A stretch of DNA of 17,856 bases from Candidatus Shapirobacteria bacterium. GTDB lineage: Bacteria; Patescibacteriota; Microgenomatia; VGLL01. The notes under the pieces are model-generated. The model was not told the DNA's origin, searched no databases, and worked only from the letters and a program-made list of their open reading frames with translations. The DNA lies in contig VGLL01000010.1 of assembly GCA_016866735.1 (NCBI GenBank), positions 1 through 17,856 of the forward strand. The letters run 5' to 3'. Of this stretch, positions 5,894 to 13,144 are shown one piece after another. Position 1 is the first letter of the stretch, and every line of letters begins with the position of its first letter. A program made the position numbers and the translations under genes.

Positions 5894-8149
5894 TTAAATA
5901 GTTGGCCGGTAATACTTCATTGAGAGAGCGTTGGCGACGACACTTACCGAGGAGAAAGCCATTGCGGCTGCGGCAATGCTCGGATTTAAAAGCCAGCCGG
6001 TAAGCGGGTACAAAGTTCCCGCCGCTACCGGAATACCAATAATATTGTAAAAGAAAGCCCAAAAGAGACCCTGTTTGATCTTACTTAAAGTATATTTGCT
6101 CAAATCAATGGCCGTTACCACATCCCGTAGGTCATCCTTTAGCAGAATAACATCTCCAGTTTCTATAGCCACATCGGTGCCAGATCCAAGAGCAATTCCC
6201 AAATCAGCCTGAGCTAATGCGGGAGAATCATTTATTCCGTCCCCTACCATCGCCACAACCCTTCCTTCGCCTTGCAATTTTTTAATTTCGGCCGATTTTT
6301 CCTGGGGTAACACCTCGGCCAAAACCATGTCTATGCCAACCTGTCCGGCAATGGCTTGCCCAACTCTCCCATTATCTCCGGTAATGATCGCTACTTTTTT
6401 GCCCATTTGGTGAAGAATCTTAACTGCCTCCTTTGAATACTCTTTAAGAGTATCGGCAACGGCAATGATTCCCAAAATATCATTATCAATCGCCAAAATC
6501 ATGGCTGTCTTACCCTGGTCTTCTAAAACAATCATTTTTTCTTCTATGGTATGGGTTTCAATCTGATTTTCCGCCATCAGTTTTCTGGTCCCAAAAAGTA
6601 TTTTTCGCTTTTTAAGATAAGCGGAAACACCCTGCCCAACGATGGCTTGAAATCCTTTAACTGCGCTAAGGGTAAGACTTTCTTCTTTGGCTTTTATGAC
6701 AATTGCCTCCGCCAGCGGATGCTCGGAATTCTTCTCCACCGAGGCGGCAAGTCGAAGAATTTGCAATTTTGAATTTTTAATTTCAATGATGTCAGTCACA
6801 GTCGGCTCTCCCTTTGTTAAAGTGCCGGTTTTGTCAAAAATTACCATATTAACATCGCGGGCAATTTCCAAGGCCTTGCCGCTTTTAATTAAAATGCCGT
6901 TTTTTGCCGCCAGTCCTGTTCCCATCATTACCGCAGTTGGCGTGGCCAAACCCAAAGCGCAAGGGCAAGCAATAATTAAAACGGCCACAAAAACCGTTAG
7001 GGCAAAAGCTAATGGTTGTCCCAGTAAAAGCCAAACAGCAAAGGCAAAAATGGCAATACCAATTACAGACGGGACAAAATAAAAAGAAACTTTATCGGCT
7101 AAAAGCTGAATCGGTGCCTTAGAACCCATTGCTTCTTCAACTATCTTTATAATTTGGGCCAGCATCGTGTCTTTGCCGACCCTTGTTACCTTAAAGACCA
7201 ATCGGCCTGTTTGGTTGACTGTTCCGCCAATCAAGACACTGCCGACCGTTTTTTCCACGGGAACGCTTTCGCCTGTTATCATCTTCTCATCAACCCCGGA
7301 ATAACCGTCAATTACTACTCCATCGGTTGGTATTTTCTCTCCAGGTTTCATGACGACAATATCGTCAACTTCTAATTCTGAAATGGGAATTTTCGCTTCA
7401 ATCCATTCTCGAATTTTGAATTTTTCATTGTAATTCTTAATTTTAAATTTTTCATTTTTAATTTTGATTATTGTTGCTTCTCTCGGCTGAAGCCCGATCA
7501 ATTTTTTGATCGCCTCGCTGGTTTTTCCTAAGGTTTCTGCTTCAAGATATTTCCCCAAAGAAATGAAAACTAAAATCAACGCCGCGCTTTCATAATATAG
7601 ATGGGCCTCAAGTTTTCCGCCCAAAAATGTCAAAATGGTAATGGCCAAGCTGTAAAAATAAGCGAGGGACGTGCCAATAAAAATAAGCGAATCCATACTC
7701 GGGGCTAACCGCAGTAAATTTTTGAAACCGGAAGCCCAGATATTAAAAGAGGAAATGATAACAGCTGTTGCCAAAACAAGCTGAATGATAATGCCGTAAT
7801 TTTCTCCCGCCATTAAGCGGGATGGTATCGGCAAACCGATCATTTCTCCCATAACCATGTAAACAATAGGTAAGCCGCTAAGAAGGGCAAAAATTAACCG
7901 TTTTCTCAGTTCTTTGATCTTATCGTTCTGTTCCTTTTTGTCGTTTCCTACTTTATATCCCAAGTTCTTGAGCAAACCGTTTATTTTTTCAGGAGTGGCA
8001 ATTTTCTCCTCATATTCCAAATAAAGTTTCTCCGAGGCAAAGTTAACATTAACCGATAATACACCCTTCTCTTTTCTAAGGGCATTTTCAATATTTGCCG
8101 CGCAGGAGGCGCAGTGCATGCCGGAGATTTTCAGGACACCCTTCATCAT
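5894..8149 (-). CDS. copA: Copper-translocating P1B-type ATPase CopA
   Basis: A 751-residue heavy-metal P-type ATPase that exports Cu(I) across the cytoplasmic membrane at the cost of ATP. One N-terminal HMA domain has GMHCASC (C13, C16). Transmembrane helices follow from about residue 83. The actuator TGES is at 292-295, the membrane metal site CPC at 395-397, and the phosphorylation site DKTGT begins at D439. The nucleotide domain has SEHPLAEA, and TGDN and GDGINDSPAL hinge motifs follow. The CPC and CsoR context support copper(I) or silver. An insertion of about 18 residues rich in K, I, N and F (about 229-246), encoded by an AT-rich tandem repeat, lies in the actuator domain. The start overlaps the previous stop by 4 nt (ATGA), so translation is probably coupled. 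Confidence 0.97.
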   Translation of the reverse strand: MMKGVLKISGMHCASCAANIENALRKEKGVLSVNVNFASEKLYLEYEEKIATPEKINGLLKNLGYKVGNDKKEQNDKIKELRKRLIFALLSGLPIVYMVMGEMIGLPIPSRLMAGENYGIIIQLVLATAVIISSFNIWASGFKNLLRLAPSMDSLIFIGTSLAYFYSLAITILTFLGGKLEAHLYYESAALILVFISLGKYLEAETLGKTSEAIKKLIGLQPREATIIKIKNEKFKIKNYNEKFKIREWIEAKIPISELEVDDIVVMKPGEKIPTDGVVIDGYSGVDEKMITGESVPVEKTVGSVLIGGTVNQTGRLVFKVTRVGKDTMLAQIIKIVEEAMGSKAPIQLLADKVSFYFVPSVIGIAIFAFAVWLLLGQPLAFALTVFVAVLIIACPCALGLATPTAVMMGTGLAAKNGILIKSGKALEIARDVNMVIFDKTGTLTKGEPTVTDIIEIKNSKLQILRLAASVEKNSEHPLAEAIVIKAKEESLTLSAVKGFQAIVGQGVSAYLKKRKILFGTRKLMAENQIETHTIEEKMIVLEDQGKTAMILAIDNDILGIIAVADTLKEYSKEAVKILHQMGKKVAIITGDNGRVGQAIAGQVGIDMVLAEVLPQEKSAEIKKLQGEGRVVAMVGDGINDSPALAQADLGIALGSGTDVAIETGDVILLKDDLRDVVTAIDLSKYTLSKIKQGLFWAFFYNIIGIPVAAGTLYPLTGWLLNPSIAAAAMAFSSVSVVANALSMKYYRPTI
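7411..7468. repeat. AT-rich tandem repeat inside copA
   Basis: Two near-copies with a 27-nt period: TTGAATTTTTCATT at 7416-7429 and TTAAATTTTTCATT at 7443-7456, within almost pure A+T DNA. In frame it encodes a run of about 18 residues (KIKNEKFKIKNYNEKFKI) not found at this place in typical CopA actuator domains. It resembles the AAATTYAAAATT-type intergenic repeats seen in many bacterial genomes. Confidence 0.7.
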
Positions 8150-8733
8150 GGGAGAATGGACGGCTTGAAGCTCTTAAAAATTTCTAGGCCCAGGATTTCG
8201 TCGTGGTTAGTGATCGTTGTCTCGTAAGTAATGCGGAAAATATTGGGTAATTCAAAAGCCACACCTTGAACACCCTTATTTTTCTTCAGTTCTTCAGTGA
8301 TGAGTGAAGCATGACCCGAGCAGGGAATCTCGACTTTCAAGGCAATTTCTTTTATTTGATTTGGTGCAGACAGAGTACCAGCTGTTTGACGATTGAAATT
8401 TGCAGTTGCCGGAAAGATAAATAAGAAAAGGAAAAGATTAATTATCACGGTAAGGCCATAGAGAAGACCAAGGTATTGCCATTTTCTCTTTAGCCCGGCA
8501 AGAGACAAGATACCGTTTTTAGCCAGATAGAGTGAGGCTGAAAGCGTGGCAAATGCAAAGGAGAGAAGGATTAAAAAATAGAAAAAGTTTTTGTGCAAAA
8601 GAAGGGGTTTAAGGAAAACGGTAGCGGTCGTCGCCCCTATAATCGAGAGCAAAACAAAGAGAATACAAAATGTATGCGGTAAAATACCGGCCAAAATCCC
8701 TGACATCCAGAGCTTATCCTTTCCCTGCTTCAT
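8146..8733 (-). CDS. Membrane protein with degenerate HMA-like C-terminal domain (MerT-like arrangement)
   Basis: A 195-residue protein with three clear hydrophobic helices (about 10-40, 50-71 and 87-109), followed by a soluble C-terminal domain (about 127-190). The first helix carries H20 and C23. The C-terminal domain has the beta-alpha-beta-beta-alpha pattern of heavy-metal-associated domains, but the CxxC metal site is replaced by CSGH (C138, H141). The arrangement recalls MerT-MerP fusions, in which a membrane metal carrier is joined to an HMA domain. The gene lies between csoR and copA with ATGA overlaps on both sides, so a role in copper binding or delivery is likely. The direction of transport is unknown. 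Confidence 0.85.
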   Translation of the reverse strand: MKQGKDKLWMSGILAGILPHTFCILFVLLSIIGATTATVFLKPLLLHKNFFYFLILLSFAFATLSASLYLAKNGILSLAGLKRKWQYLGLLYGLTVIINLFLFLFIFPATANFNRQTAGTLSAPNQIKEIALKVEIPCSGHASLITEELKKNKGVQGVAFELPNIFRITYETTITNHDEILGLEIFKSFKPSILP

Positions 8734-9005
8734 TTATTAAAAAGATTGGTAACTTTTAAAATTTCCTGGGTCATCTCTTGTTTCTTTTTTTCATTGGTCG
8801 TTCCCATCGCCTTCTTGAAACAAGTGTTCAGATGGTTCTCCATCAGCATTTGGTGAGCAGACTTTAGAAGGCCTAGCGCAGCTAAATTCTGTTGCATAAC
8901 ATTGATGCAATAACTACCTTCCTCGACCATTTTAATAATCTTGCCTAAGAGGCTGTGCGCTTTTCTAAAATTTATTAAGGCATCCTGCCTTTTGTCTTGG
9001 TTCAT
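8730..9005 (-). CDS. csoR: CsoR-family copper-sensing repressor
   Basis: A 91-residue all-helical protein of the CsoR/RcnR (DUF156) family. C33, H58 and C62 keep the C-x24-H-x3-C spacing of the Cu(I) site in Mycobacterium tuberculosis CsoR (C36, H61, C65). The conserved EEGSYCINVMQQ and ENHLNTC segments are clear. These repressors release their operator when Cu(I) binds. It is the first gene of the copper operon and overlaps the next by 4 nt. A promoter and a pseudo-palindromic operator candidate lie directly upstream, so it probably represses itself together with copA. Confidence 0.95.
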   Translation of the reverse strand: MNQDKRQDALINFRKAHSLLGKIIKMVEEGSYCINVMQQNLAALGLLKSAHQMLMENHLNTCFKKAMGTTNEKKKQEMTQEILKVTNLFNK

Positions 9006-9029
9006 ATACCTATACCCCAGGTGCAGGTA
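9006..9029. promoter_or_regulatory. Candidate CsoR operator
   Basis: The segment contains TATACCCCAGGTGCAGGTA and imperfect dyads: TACCT (9007-9011) with AGGTA (9025-9029), and ACCT with AGGT (9019-9022). TACCCC/GGGGTA elements are typical of CsoR-type sites. It covers the transcription start region between the -10 box and the csoR start, a position suited to repression. Confidence 0.5.
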
Positions 9030-9058
9030 AATTTAACACCGGAAAAATCGTCTGTCAA
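9030..9058 (-). promoter_or_regulatory. Promoter of the copper operon
   Basis: On the minus strand: TTGACA (9058-9053), a 17-nt spacer and TAAATT (9035-9030) preceded by TGT, i.e. an extended -10. The ATG of csoR lies 24 nt after the -10 box, leaving a leader of about 17 nt that overlaps the operator candidate. Confidence 0.75.
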
Positions 9059-9084
9059 GAGGCAATTCATATTGGAAAGTTAAT

Positions 9085-9113
9085 TTGAAAATTAATTTAG
9101 AACGGAGTATGAT
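9085..9113 (+). promoter_or_regulatory. Promoter of the Pro-Gly-Arg tRNA cluster
   Basis: TTGAAA (9085-9090), a 17-nt spacer and TATGAT (9108-9113). Transcription would start about 8 nt before tRNA-Pro. It is divergent from the copper operon promoter. Confidence 0.65.
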
Positions 9114-9127
9114 TAAGACAGAAAATT

Positions 9128-9199
9128 CGGGGATTGGCGCAACGGTAGCGCGCACGGTTTGGGACCGTGAGGCTGTGAGTTCGAATCTCACATCCCCGA
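9128..9199 (+). tRNA. tRNA-Pro (anticodon TGG)
   Basis: Acceptor CGGGGAT / ATCCCCG with the C1-G72 pair typical of bacterial tRNA-Pro, and discriminator A. The anticodon arm is CACGG / CCGTG with loop TTTGGGA, giving TGG. T loop TTCGAAT. CCA is not encoded. Confidence 0.96.
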
Positions 9200-9214
9200 C
9201 CCGAGAGGTGAAGT

Positions 9215-9285
9215 GCGGGATTAGTACAATGGTAGTATGCCACCCTTCCAAGGTGGAGACGCCAGTTCGAATCTGGTATCCCGCT
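9215..9285 (+). tRNA. tRNA-Gly (anticodon TCC)
   Basis: Acceptor GCGGGAT / ATCCCGC with discriminator T. Anticodon stem CCACC / GGTGG with loop CTTCCAA, giving TCC. T loop TTCGAAT. CCA is not encoded. It lies 15 nt after tRNA-Pro. Confidence 0.96.
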
Positions 9286-9292
9286 CCCATTC

Positions 9293-9332
9293 ACCCCAAT
9301 TTTGAATTGGGGTTCAGGGTAAACTAGTTTAC
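9293..9332. terminator. Stem-loop and palindrome between tRNA-Gly and tRNA-Arg
   Basis: ACCCCAATT (9293-9301) and AATTGGGGT (9305-9313) form a perfect 9-bp stem with a 3-nt loop. A 14-bp perfect palindrome GTAAACTAGTTTAC follows at 9319-9332. There is no T-tract, so this may be a processing signal rather than a terminator. Confidence 0.5.
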
Positions 9333-9350
9333 TCCGAACGAATGTGAGGA

Positions 9351-9423
9351 GCCCCTGTGGCTCAATGGACAGAGCAGGTCGGTTCTAACGACAAGGTTGG
9401 GGGTTCGACTCCCTCCAGGGGCA
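9351..9423 (+). tRNA. tRNA-Arg (anticodon TCT)
   Basis: Acceptor GCCCCTG / CAGGGGC with discriminator A. D stem GCTC/GAGC. Anticodon loop GTTCTAA, giving TCT; its stem GGTCG/CGACA has one G-A mismatch at the outer pair. T loop TTCGACT. CCA is not encoded. The last two bases start a downstream palindrome. Confidence 0.92.
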
Positions 9424-9496
9424 CCCCGCTAAGCGGGGTGATTGAGACGCTTAGCGTCTCACATACTAAACGCGATAAAAGTCACGCTGAGCGTGA
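9422..9496. repeat. Three successive palindromes with a common CGCT-N-AGCG core
   Basis: Two perfect 19-nt palindromes with a single central base lie at 9422-9440 and 9443-9461. A third with 7-nt arms lies at 9482-9496. The outer arms differ (CACCC.., TGAGA.., TCA..), but all share CGCT-N-AGCG at the centre. They fill the gap between tRNA-Arg and the GIY-YIG gene. Confidence 0.85.
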
Positions 9497-9513
9497 AATT
9501 TATCATAAATTCT

Positions 9514-9786
9514 ATGTATTACGTCTATATTCTTTTAAGCAAGAAGGATGGCAAGCTTTATATCGGCTCATCTCCTGATCTCAAAAAACGTCTAGAAAAA
9601 CACGAGAGAGGATTTGTTTTAGCCACCAAAAATCGATTACCGATAACATTAATTCACTATGAATCATTCTATTCAGAGCGAGACGCTAGGCGCCGAGAAA
9701 TATTTCTAAAAGGCGGAAAAGGACATGACGAGCTAAAAATTCAACTTCAAGACTGTTTTAAAAAATTTAAATACAAATATTTTTAA
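9514..9786 (+). CDS. GIY-YIG nuclease-domain protein
   Basis: A 90-residue single-domain GIY-YIG protein of the YhbQ/UvrC-N type. MYYVYILLS and GKLYIGSS carry the two tyrosine motifs, followed by a conserved arginine segment (DLKKRLEKHE) and an acidic/arginine helix (ERDARRREIFLK). I chose the ATG at 9514 because the motif begins at once. The frame is open further upstream to 9442, but that part runs across the palindromes and encodes nothing family-like. A TATCAT box ends 7 nt before this ATG, and no Shine-Dalgarno is present. Small proteins of this kind are common in CPR genomes. Their substrate is unknown, with DNA repair or recombination suspected. Confidence 0.9.
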   Translation: MYYVYILLSKKDGKLYIGSSPDLKKRLEKHERGFVLATKNRLPITLIHYESFYSERDARRREIFLKGGKGHDELKIQLQDCFKKFKYKYF

Positions 9787-9801
9787 CTTCCCGCTGTAGC
9801 C

Positions 9802-10326
9802 GTGGAACAAGTTATTTACTATCCTTTCATAGGACTCCAGCTACTTCTAGCAATTTTCTTATTCTACTTTATCCTAGCCTCTTTTATGGGTGCGCCAGTA
9901 GCGCCATCAACAAATAATGCGGCTAAATCTATGATTAAATTAGCACGCATTAAAAAAGGCATGATTGTTTACGATCTTGGTTCAGGCACTGGCAAGTTGC
10001 TCTTTCTGGCAGCGGAAAAGGGGGCCAAGGCCTGCGGCTTTGAAATTAATCCTTTTTTAGTTTTGATTACTAATCTTCGGGCCCTTCTTTCTCCATACAG
10101 GGGGTTTGTTAGCGCACATTGGAAAAATCTGTGGAAAGCCGATCTTGCGCCGGCAGATGTTGTATTTACTTACCTTCTTCCAGATAAAATGAGTAAGCTT
10201 GAAGATAAAATTATTAGGGAGTGCAAGAAAAAAACAATTATCGTCGCTAATAGCTTTATTTTCAATAATTTACCCTGTATTCGCAAAGATACCAAGAATC
10301 ACGTCTACGCCTTTGAGGTTCGCTGA
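9802..10326 (+). CDS. Membrane-anchored SAM-dependent methyltransferase (FAM173/ATPSCKMT-like)
   Basis: 174 residues: an N-terminal transmembrane helix (about 8-28) and a class I methyltransferase domain. Motif I is VYDLGSGTGKLL (56-67), and the second strand ends in the acidic residue of GFEINPFLV (79-87). A single helix before a DLGSG..G..G.E.NP domain is the arrangement of FAM173-type lysine methyltransferases. That assignment is inference, since the target is not visible. The start is GTG at 9802, 15 nt after the GIY-YIG stop, so the two may be cotranscribed. No Shine-Dalgarno is visible. It converges with the TMTC-like gene 11 nt away. Confidence 0.87.
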   Translation: MEQVIYYPFIGLQLLLAIFLFYFILASFMGAPVAPSTNNAAKSMIKLARIKKGMIVYDLGSGTGKLLFLAAEKGAKACGFEINPFLVLITNLRALLSPYRGFVSAHWKNLWKADLAPADVVFTYLLPDKMSKLEDKIIRECKKKTIIVANSFIFNNLPCIRKDTKNHVYAFEVR

Positions 10327-10337
10327 TTCCTTTATTC

Positions 10338-11897
10338 TTACCGCTTAAGCTCCTGCGAAACTTGCCATAAGCGCGCATTACCAGGAAACCTTCGCGTCCC
10401 CTCTTGGCAAAGTTTGCTTGCTTCTTCTAATGAATCAGTTTTGATTAGCAGGAAACATAAATTCTCGTAGGCTAAGTAATAATCGCCATTCTTAATTGAT
10501 TTCTCATACAGTTCTTGAGCTTTTATTAAATCACCTTTTCGCTCATAAACTGCTCCCAGATTGCTATAGGAAGTCCACCATTTTGGCATAAGTTTAATTG
10601 AGCGCTCGAAGTAGGGTTTCGCCTCTTCGGTTTTGCCGACTCGAAAAAGCTCAACACCAAGGTTGTTTTGGAGATCAAAAGAATCTTTGGCATAAGCACT
10701 ATCGTGCCGGAAAAGAGTTAGCCCATTCCTCCAGTTTGCATTCCGTATTACTGTGCGCGCAGAGAAAAGAAAAAGAATAATTAGTACCAGGTAAATAAGG
10801 CGCGCGGGTATTTTTTGCTTATATTCTGATACAACACTCAAAGTAAAACCTAAGAAACCAATTAGGGGAAAATAAAGCCAGCGCTCGGCGATGGTCATAT
10901 CAAGTGGAAAAACATTCAAGACTATAAATATCGAGCAGAAGAACCACAGAAGGAAAAATCTCGCAGTTACCTTTTTAGCCTTAATTGCCAAAATAATGGT
11001 GACGATAAGAAAAAATAGCGTCAATGGCAAGGCAGCCAGAAATCGTAAATCACTAACGGTTCCTATCACCTGGTGCTGGGCAATAAAGAGATTTAGGGGG
11101 AAGAAAATTAATCTTAAATATGAGCAAAGCTCAAAAGGTATTGTTAATAGCCTTTGCAAAAGTGGAGCTTGAGAAATAGGTGAAAGATGGGGAGCGGATA
11201 AAGGAATGCCCGCGATTGCCAGCCGAAGAATTAGATAAAAGAGCGTGGCGAAAAACCCCAAAAGACCAAAATAAAACGCCCCGTCTTTGTCTTTCAATAA
11301 GAAATATAAGTAATGAGAAATCAAGGGGAGGGCAATAATAGCTGATTCTTTAGATAAAAGGGCAAGTAGGAATATTAAAGGTGATATTTTTTGCAAAAGC
11401 TCGTTACCCGTTGTTATAAAAATTAGAAGAAGAAAGAAAGTATAAAGCAACTCTTGGCTGCTGGCGGGATAAACGACGGCTTCAGTAAGGGCGGGGTGAA
11501 CAGCGAATAGAAGGGCGCCGAAAAGAGCCGTTATCTTGGAAAAGAAACGGGTGAAAAAAAGAAAAATTAGGGTTGCGTTGGTAAGATGAAGCAGAATCTG
11601 CGCCAAGTGAAAGCCAAAGGGGTTTAGCTTCCATAAAGAAAAATTACCCATAAACCATAGGCTCATAATGGGTTTGTAATACCAGCCCGTCAGTCCTGCC
11701 CCGCCGCTGGAAAAGGTACTGCCAGAGAAAATTTGCGGTAAGTTCTGCCAACTTTTTATATAGGGATTGTTAACAATCTGTTCTTCATCATCCCAGACAA
11801 AAGCGTTAGGAAGCGAATTGGCGTATACGAGGAATCCGACAAACAGAATTAGAAAGATTAATCTCACTCTTCCGAGAGAGTCTAATTTCTTGATCAC
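10338..11897 (-). CDS. TMTC-like GT-C membrane glycosyltransferase with C-terminal TPRs
   Basis: A 519-residue multispanning protein with about ten hydrophobic helices up to residue 370, then tetratricopeptide repeats (about 385-515, such as DLQNNLGVELFRVGKTEEAKPYFERSI). The first external loop has FVWDDEEQIVNNPYI with the double aspartate (D36, D37) placed like the catalytic pair of GT-C enzymes. HPALTEAVVYPAS and AERWLYFP also match the TMTC / DUF1736 pattern. In eukaryotes TMTC proteins are lipid-linked O-mannosyltransferases; in this cell the acceptor is unknown and may be an exported protein. The start codon is GTG, 6 nt after a TGCTAGAAT extended -10 box, with no Shine-Dalgarno. It lies downstream of the Mac-type export operon. 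Confidence 0.9.
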   Translation of the reverse strand: MIKKLDSLGRVRLIFLILFVGFLVYANSLPNAFVWDDEEQIVNNPYIKSWQNLPQIFSGSTFSSGGAGLTGWYYKPIMSLWFMGNFSLWKLNPFGFHLAQILLHLTNATLIFLFFTRFFSKITALFGALLFAVHPALTEAVVYPASSQELLYTFFLLLIFITTGNELLQKISPLIFLLALLSKESAIIALPLISHYLYFLLKDKDGAFYFGLLGFFATLFYLILRLAIAGIPLSAPHLSPISQAPLLQRLLTIPFELCSYLRLIFFPLNLFIAQHQVIGTVSDLRFLAALPLTLFFLIVTIILAIKAKKVTARFFLLWFFCSIFIVLNVFPLDMTIAERWLYFPLIGFLGFTLSVVSEYKQKIPARLIYLVLIILFLFSARTVIRNANWRNGLTLFRHDSAYAKDSFDLQNNLGVELFRVGKTEEAKPYFERSIKLMPKWWTSYSNLGAVYERKGDLIKAQELYEKSIKNGDYYLAYENLCFLLIKTDSLEEASKLCQEGTRRFPGNARLWQVSQELKR

Positions 11898-11903
11898 TTT
11901 CTA

Positions 11904-11912
11904 ATTCTAGCA
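11904..11912 (-). promoter_or_regulatory. Extended -10 promoter giving a leaderless GTG-start mRNA
   Basis: On the minus strand TGCTAGAAT ends 6 nt before the GTG start at 11897, so the predicted transcription start is the start codon itself. It sits in the short gap after the upstream permease stop. Confidence 0.6.
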
Positions 11913-11927
11913 TTAAAAAGCTGGATT

Positions 11928-13139
11928 TTATTCATATCTTAAAGCATCAATCGGATTGAGGCGGCTGGCTTTAGCGGCCGGCGCGACACCAAAGATAACG
12001 CCGACTAGTGCGGAAACGCCAAAGGCCAAAAAAATCGACCAAGGAGTCACGCTCGTGGTGAGAAATTGCCTTATTCCCAAAGAACCTAATATTCCCAGGG
12101 TTATCCCGCTTAGGCCGCCAAACAGGGAGAGAATAACTGCTTCGATCAAAAATTGAGTCAAAATAACTTGAGGAGTTGCCCCTACGGCTTTGCGCAGGCC
12201 AATTTCTCGAGTTCTCTCTGTTACCGAAACAAGCATGATATTCATAATGCCGATTCCGCCGACCAATAAAGAAATGGCGGCAATGCCACCCAAAGCCGCG
12301 GTTAGTACCCCCAAAATGCGGGAAATAACTCCGAGTATGCTTTTCGTGTCTATTACCGAGAATTGATCATCATCTAGGGTTTTACTTAAGATTTTCTCCA
12401 CCTCCTCTTTAGTGGCTGCGATCGTGTCTGCTCCTTGAGACTGAATCCAGAAAGACTGCAGATATTGCATGTCAAACTGGCGCATGGCCGTGGTTGCGGG
12501 AATAAAAACCTGGTTATCCAGATCAATTCCGCCAAAAGCCCCTTTCTCTTCCAGAACGCCAGCCACGGCATATTGCTTGTCGGAAATTGTCACTTTCTTG
12601 CCCACCGGGCTTTCTTGGTCAAAAAGTTCTTGGGCGACTGTTTTGCCAAGGACAACTACCTTTTTAGCGGCATTATACTGCGAAAGGTTGAAAAATGAAC
12701 CCTCGTCTATTCTTTGATTTCTCACTTCTTGATATTCCGGCCCGACGCCGGCCACCTGGGCAATTTTACTTTTTCCCCTGTAGCGGATGGTGCCGTTATT
12801 CTCGGTGTAGGCCATCACGGCTTTTATGGTTTTAGCGTTCCTTTTGATATCTTCAAGGTGGTCAATGGTGAATTTAGAAGCGCCCACTCCCGCCCCCGGC
12901 ATGCCCCCGCTGCCTCCGCCACCAGTAGCAATCTCTAACTCACCAGGCATCACAAAAAGGGAGTCTCCCCCTAAATCTTCAAGCTGGTTGGTAATATAAG
13001 TGGATAAGCCGGTACCGATGGCAACAAGGAGAATCACCGAAGAAACACCGATAATAATTCCCAGCATGGTGAGTGCCGAGCGTACTTTGTTTGCCCGAAG
13101 GGCCGCCAGGGCCAGGCGTAGGTTTTCCCAGAATGTCAT
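11928..13139 (-). CDS. MacB-type ABC transporter permease (FtsX family)
   Basis: 403 residues. TM1 (about 20-45) follows an RSALTMLGIIIGVSSVI segment typical of MacB permeases. An extracytoplasmic MacB core domain (about 46-275) carries a glycine-rich linker. The FtsX domain with three helices (about 278-395) contains NIMLVSVTERTREIGLRKAVGA, the coupling segment. It ends with the usual ASRLNPIDALRYE. It pairs with the ATPase encoded 5 nt upstream and the membrane-fusion protein before it. In cells without a classical outer membrane such systems export peptides or lipophilic compounds; the substrate is not identifiable here. No Shine-Dalgarno is visible before the ATG. Confidence 0.95.
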   Translation of the reverse strand: MTFWENLRLALAALRANKVRSALTMLGIIIGVSSVILLVAIGTGLSTYITNQLEDLGGDSLFVMPGELEIATGGGGSGGMPGAGVGASKFTIDHLEDIKRNAKTIKAVMAYTENNGTIRYRGKSKIAQVAGVGPEYQEVRNQRIDEGSFFNLSQYNAAKKVVVLGKTVAQELFDQESPVGKKVTISDKQYAVAGVLEEKGAFGGIDLDNQVFIPATTAMRQFDMQYLQSFWIQSQGADTIAATKEEVEKILSKTLDDDQFSVIDTKSILGVISRILGVLTAALGGIAAISLLVGGIGIMNIMLVSVTERTREIGLRKAVGATPQVILTQFLIEAVILSLFGGLSGITLGILGSLGIRQFLTTSVTPWSIFLAFGVSALVGVIFGVAPAAKASRLNPIDALRYE

Positions 13140-13144
13140 CTTAG

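Noticed and set aside
6757..6790. A second AT-rich insertion in copA (IEIKNSKLQI segment)
   Set aside because: Alignment by eye with typical CopA shows no extra length here, so it is probably only composition.
6687..7082. A 131-codon plus-strand frame inside copA
   Set aside because: It is antisense to the conserved phosphorylation and CPC regions of copA, so it is a shadow of the real gene.
9422..9496. CRISPR-like array after tRNA-Arg
   Set aside because: The palindromes are not identical repeats, the spacing is irregular and only three exist; no cas gene is present.
9442..9513. Upstream extension of the GIY-YIG frame by 24 codons
   Set aside because: It translates palindromic spacer DNA and has no family similarity; the motif begins directly at the ATG at 9514.
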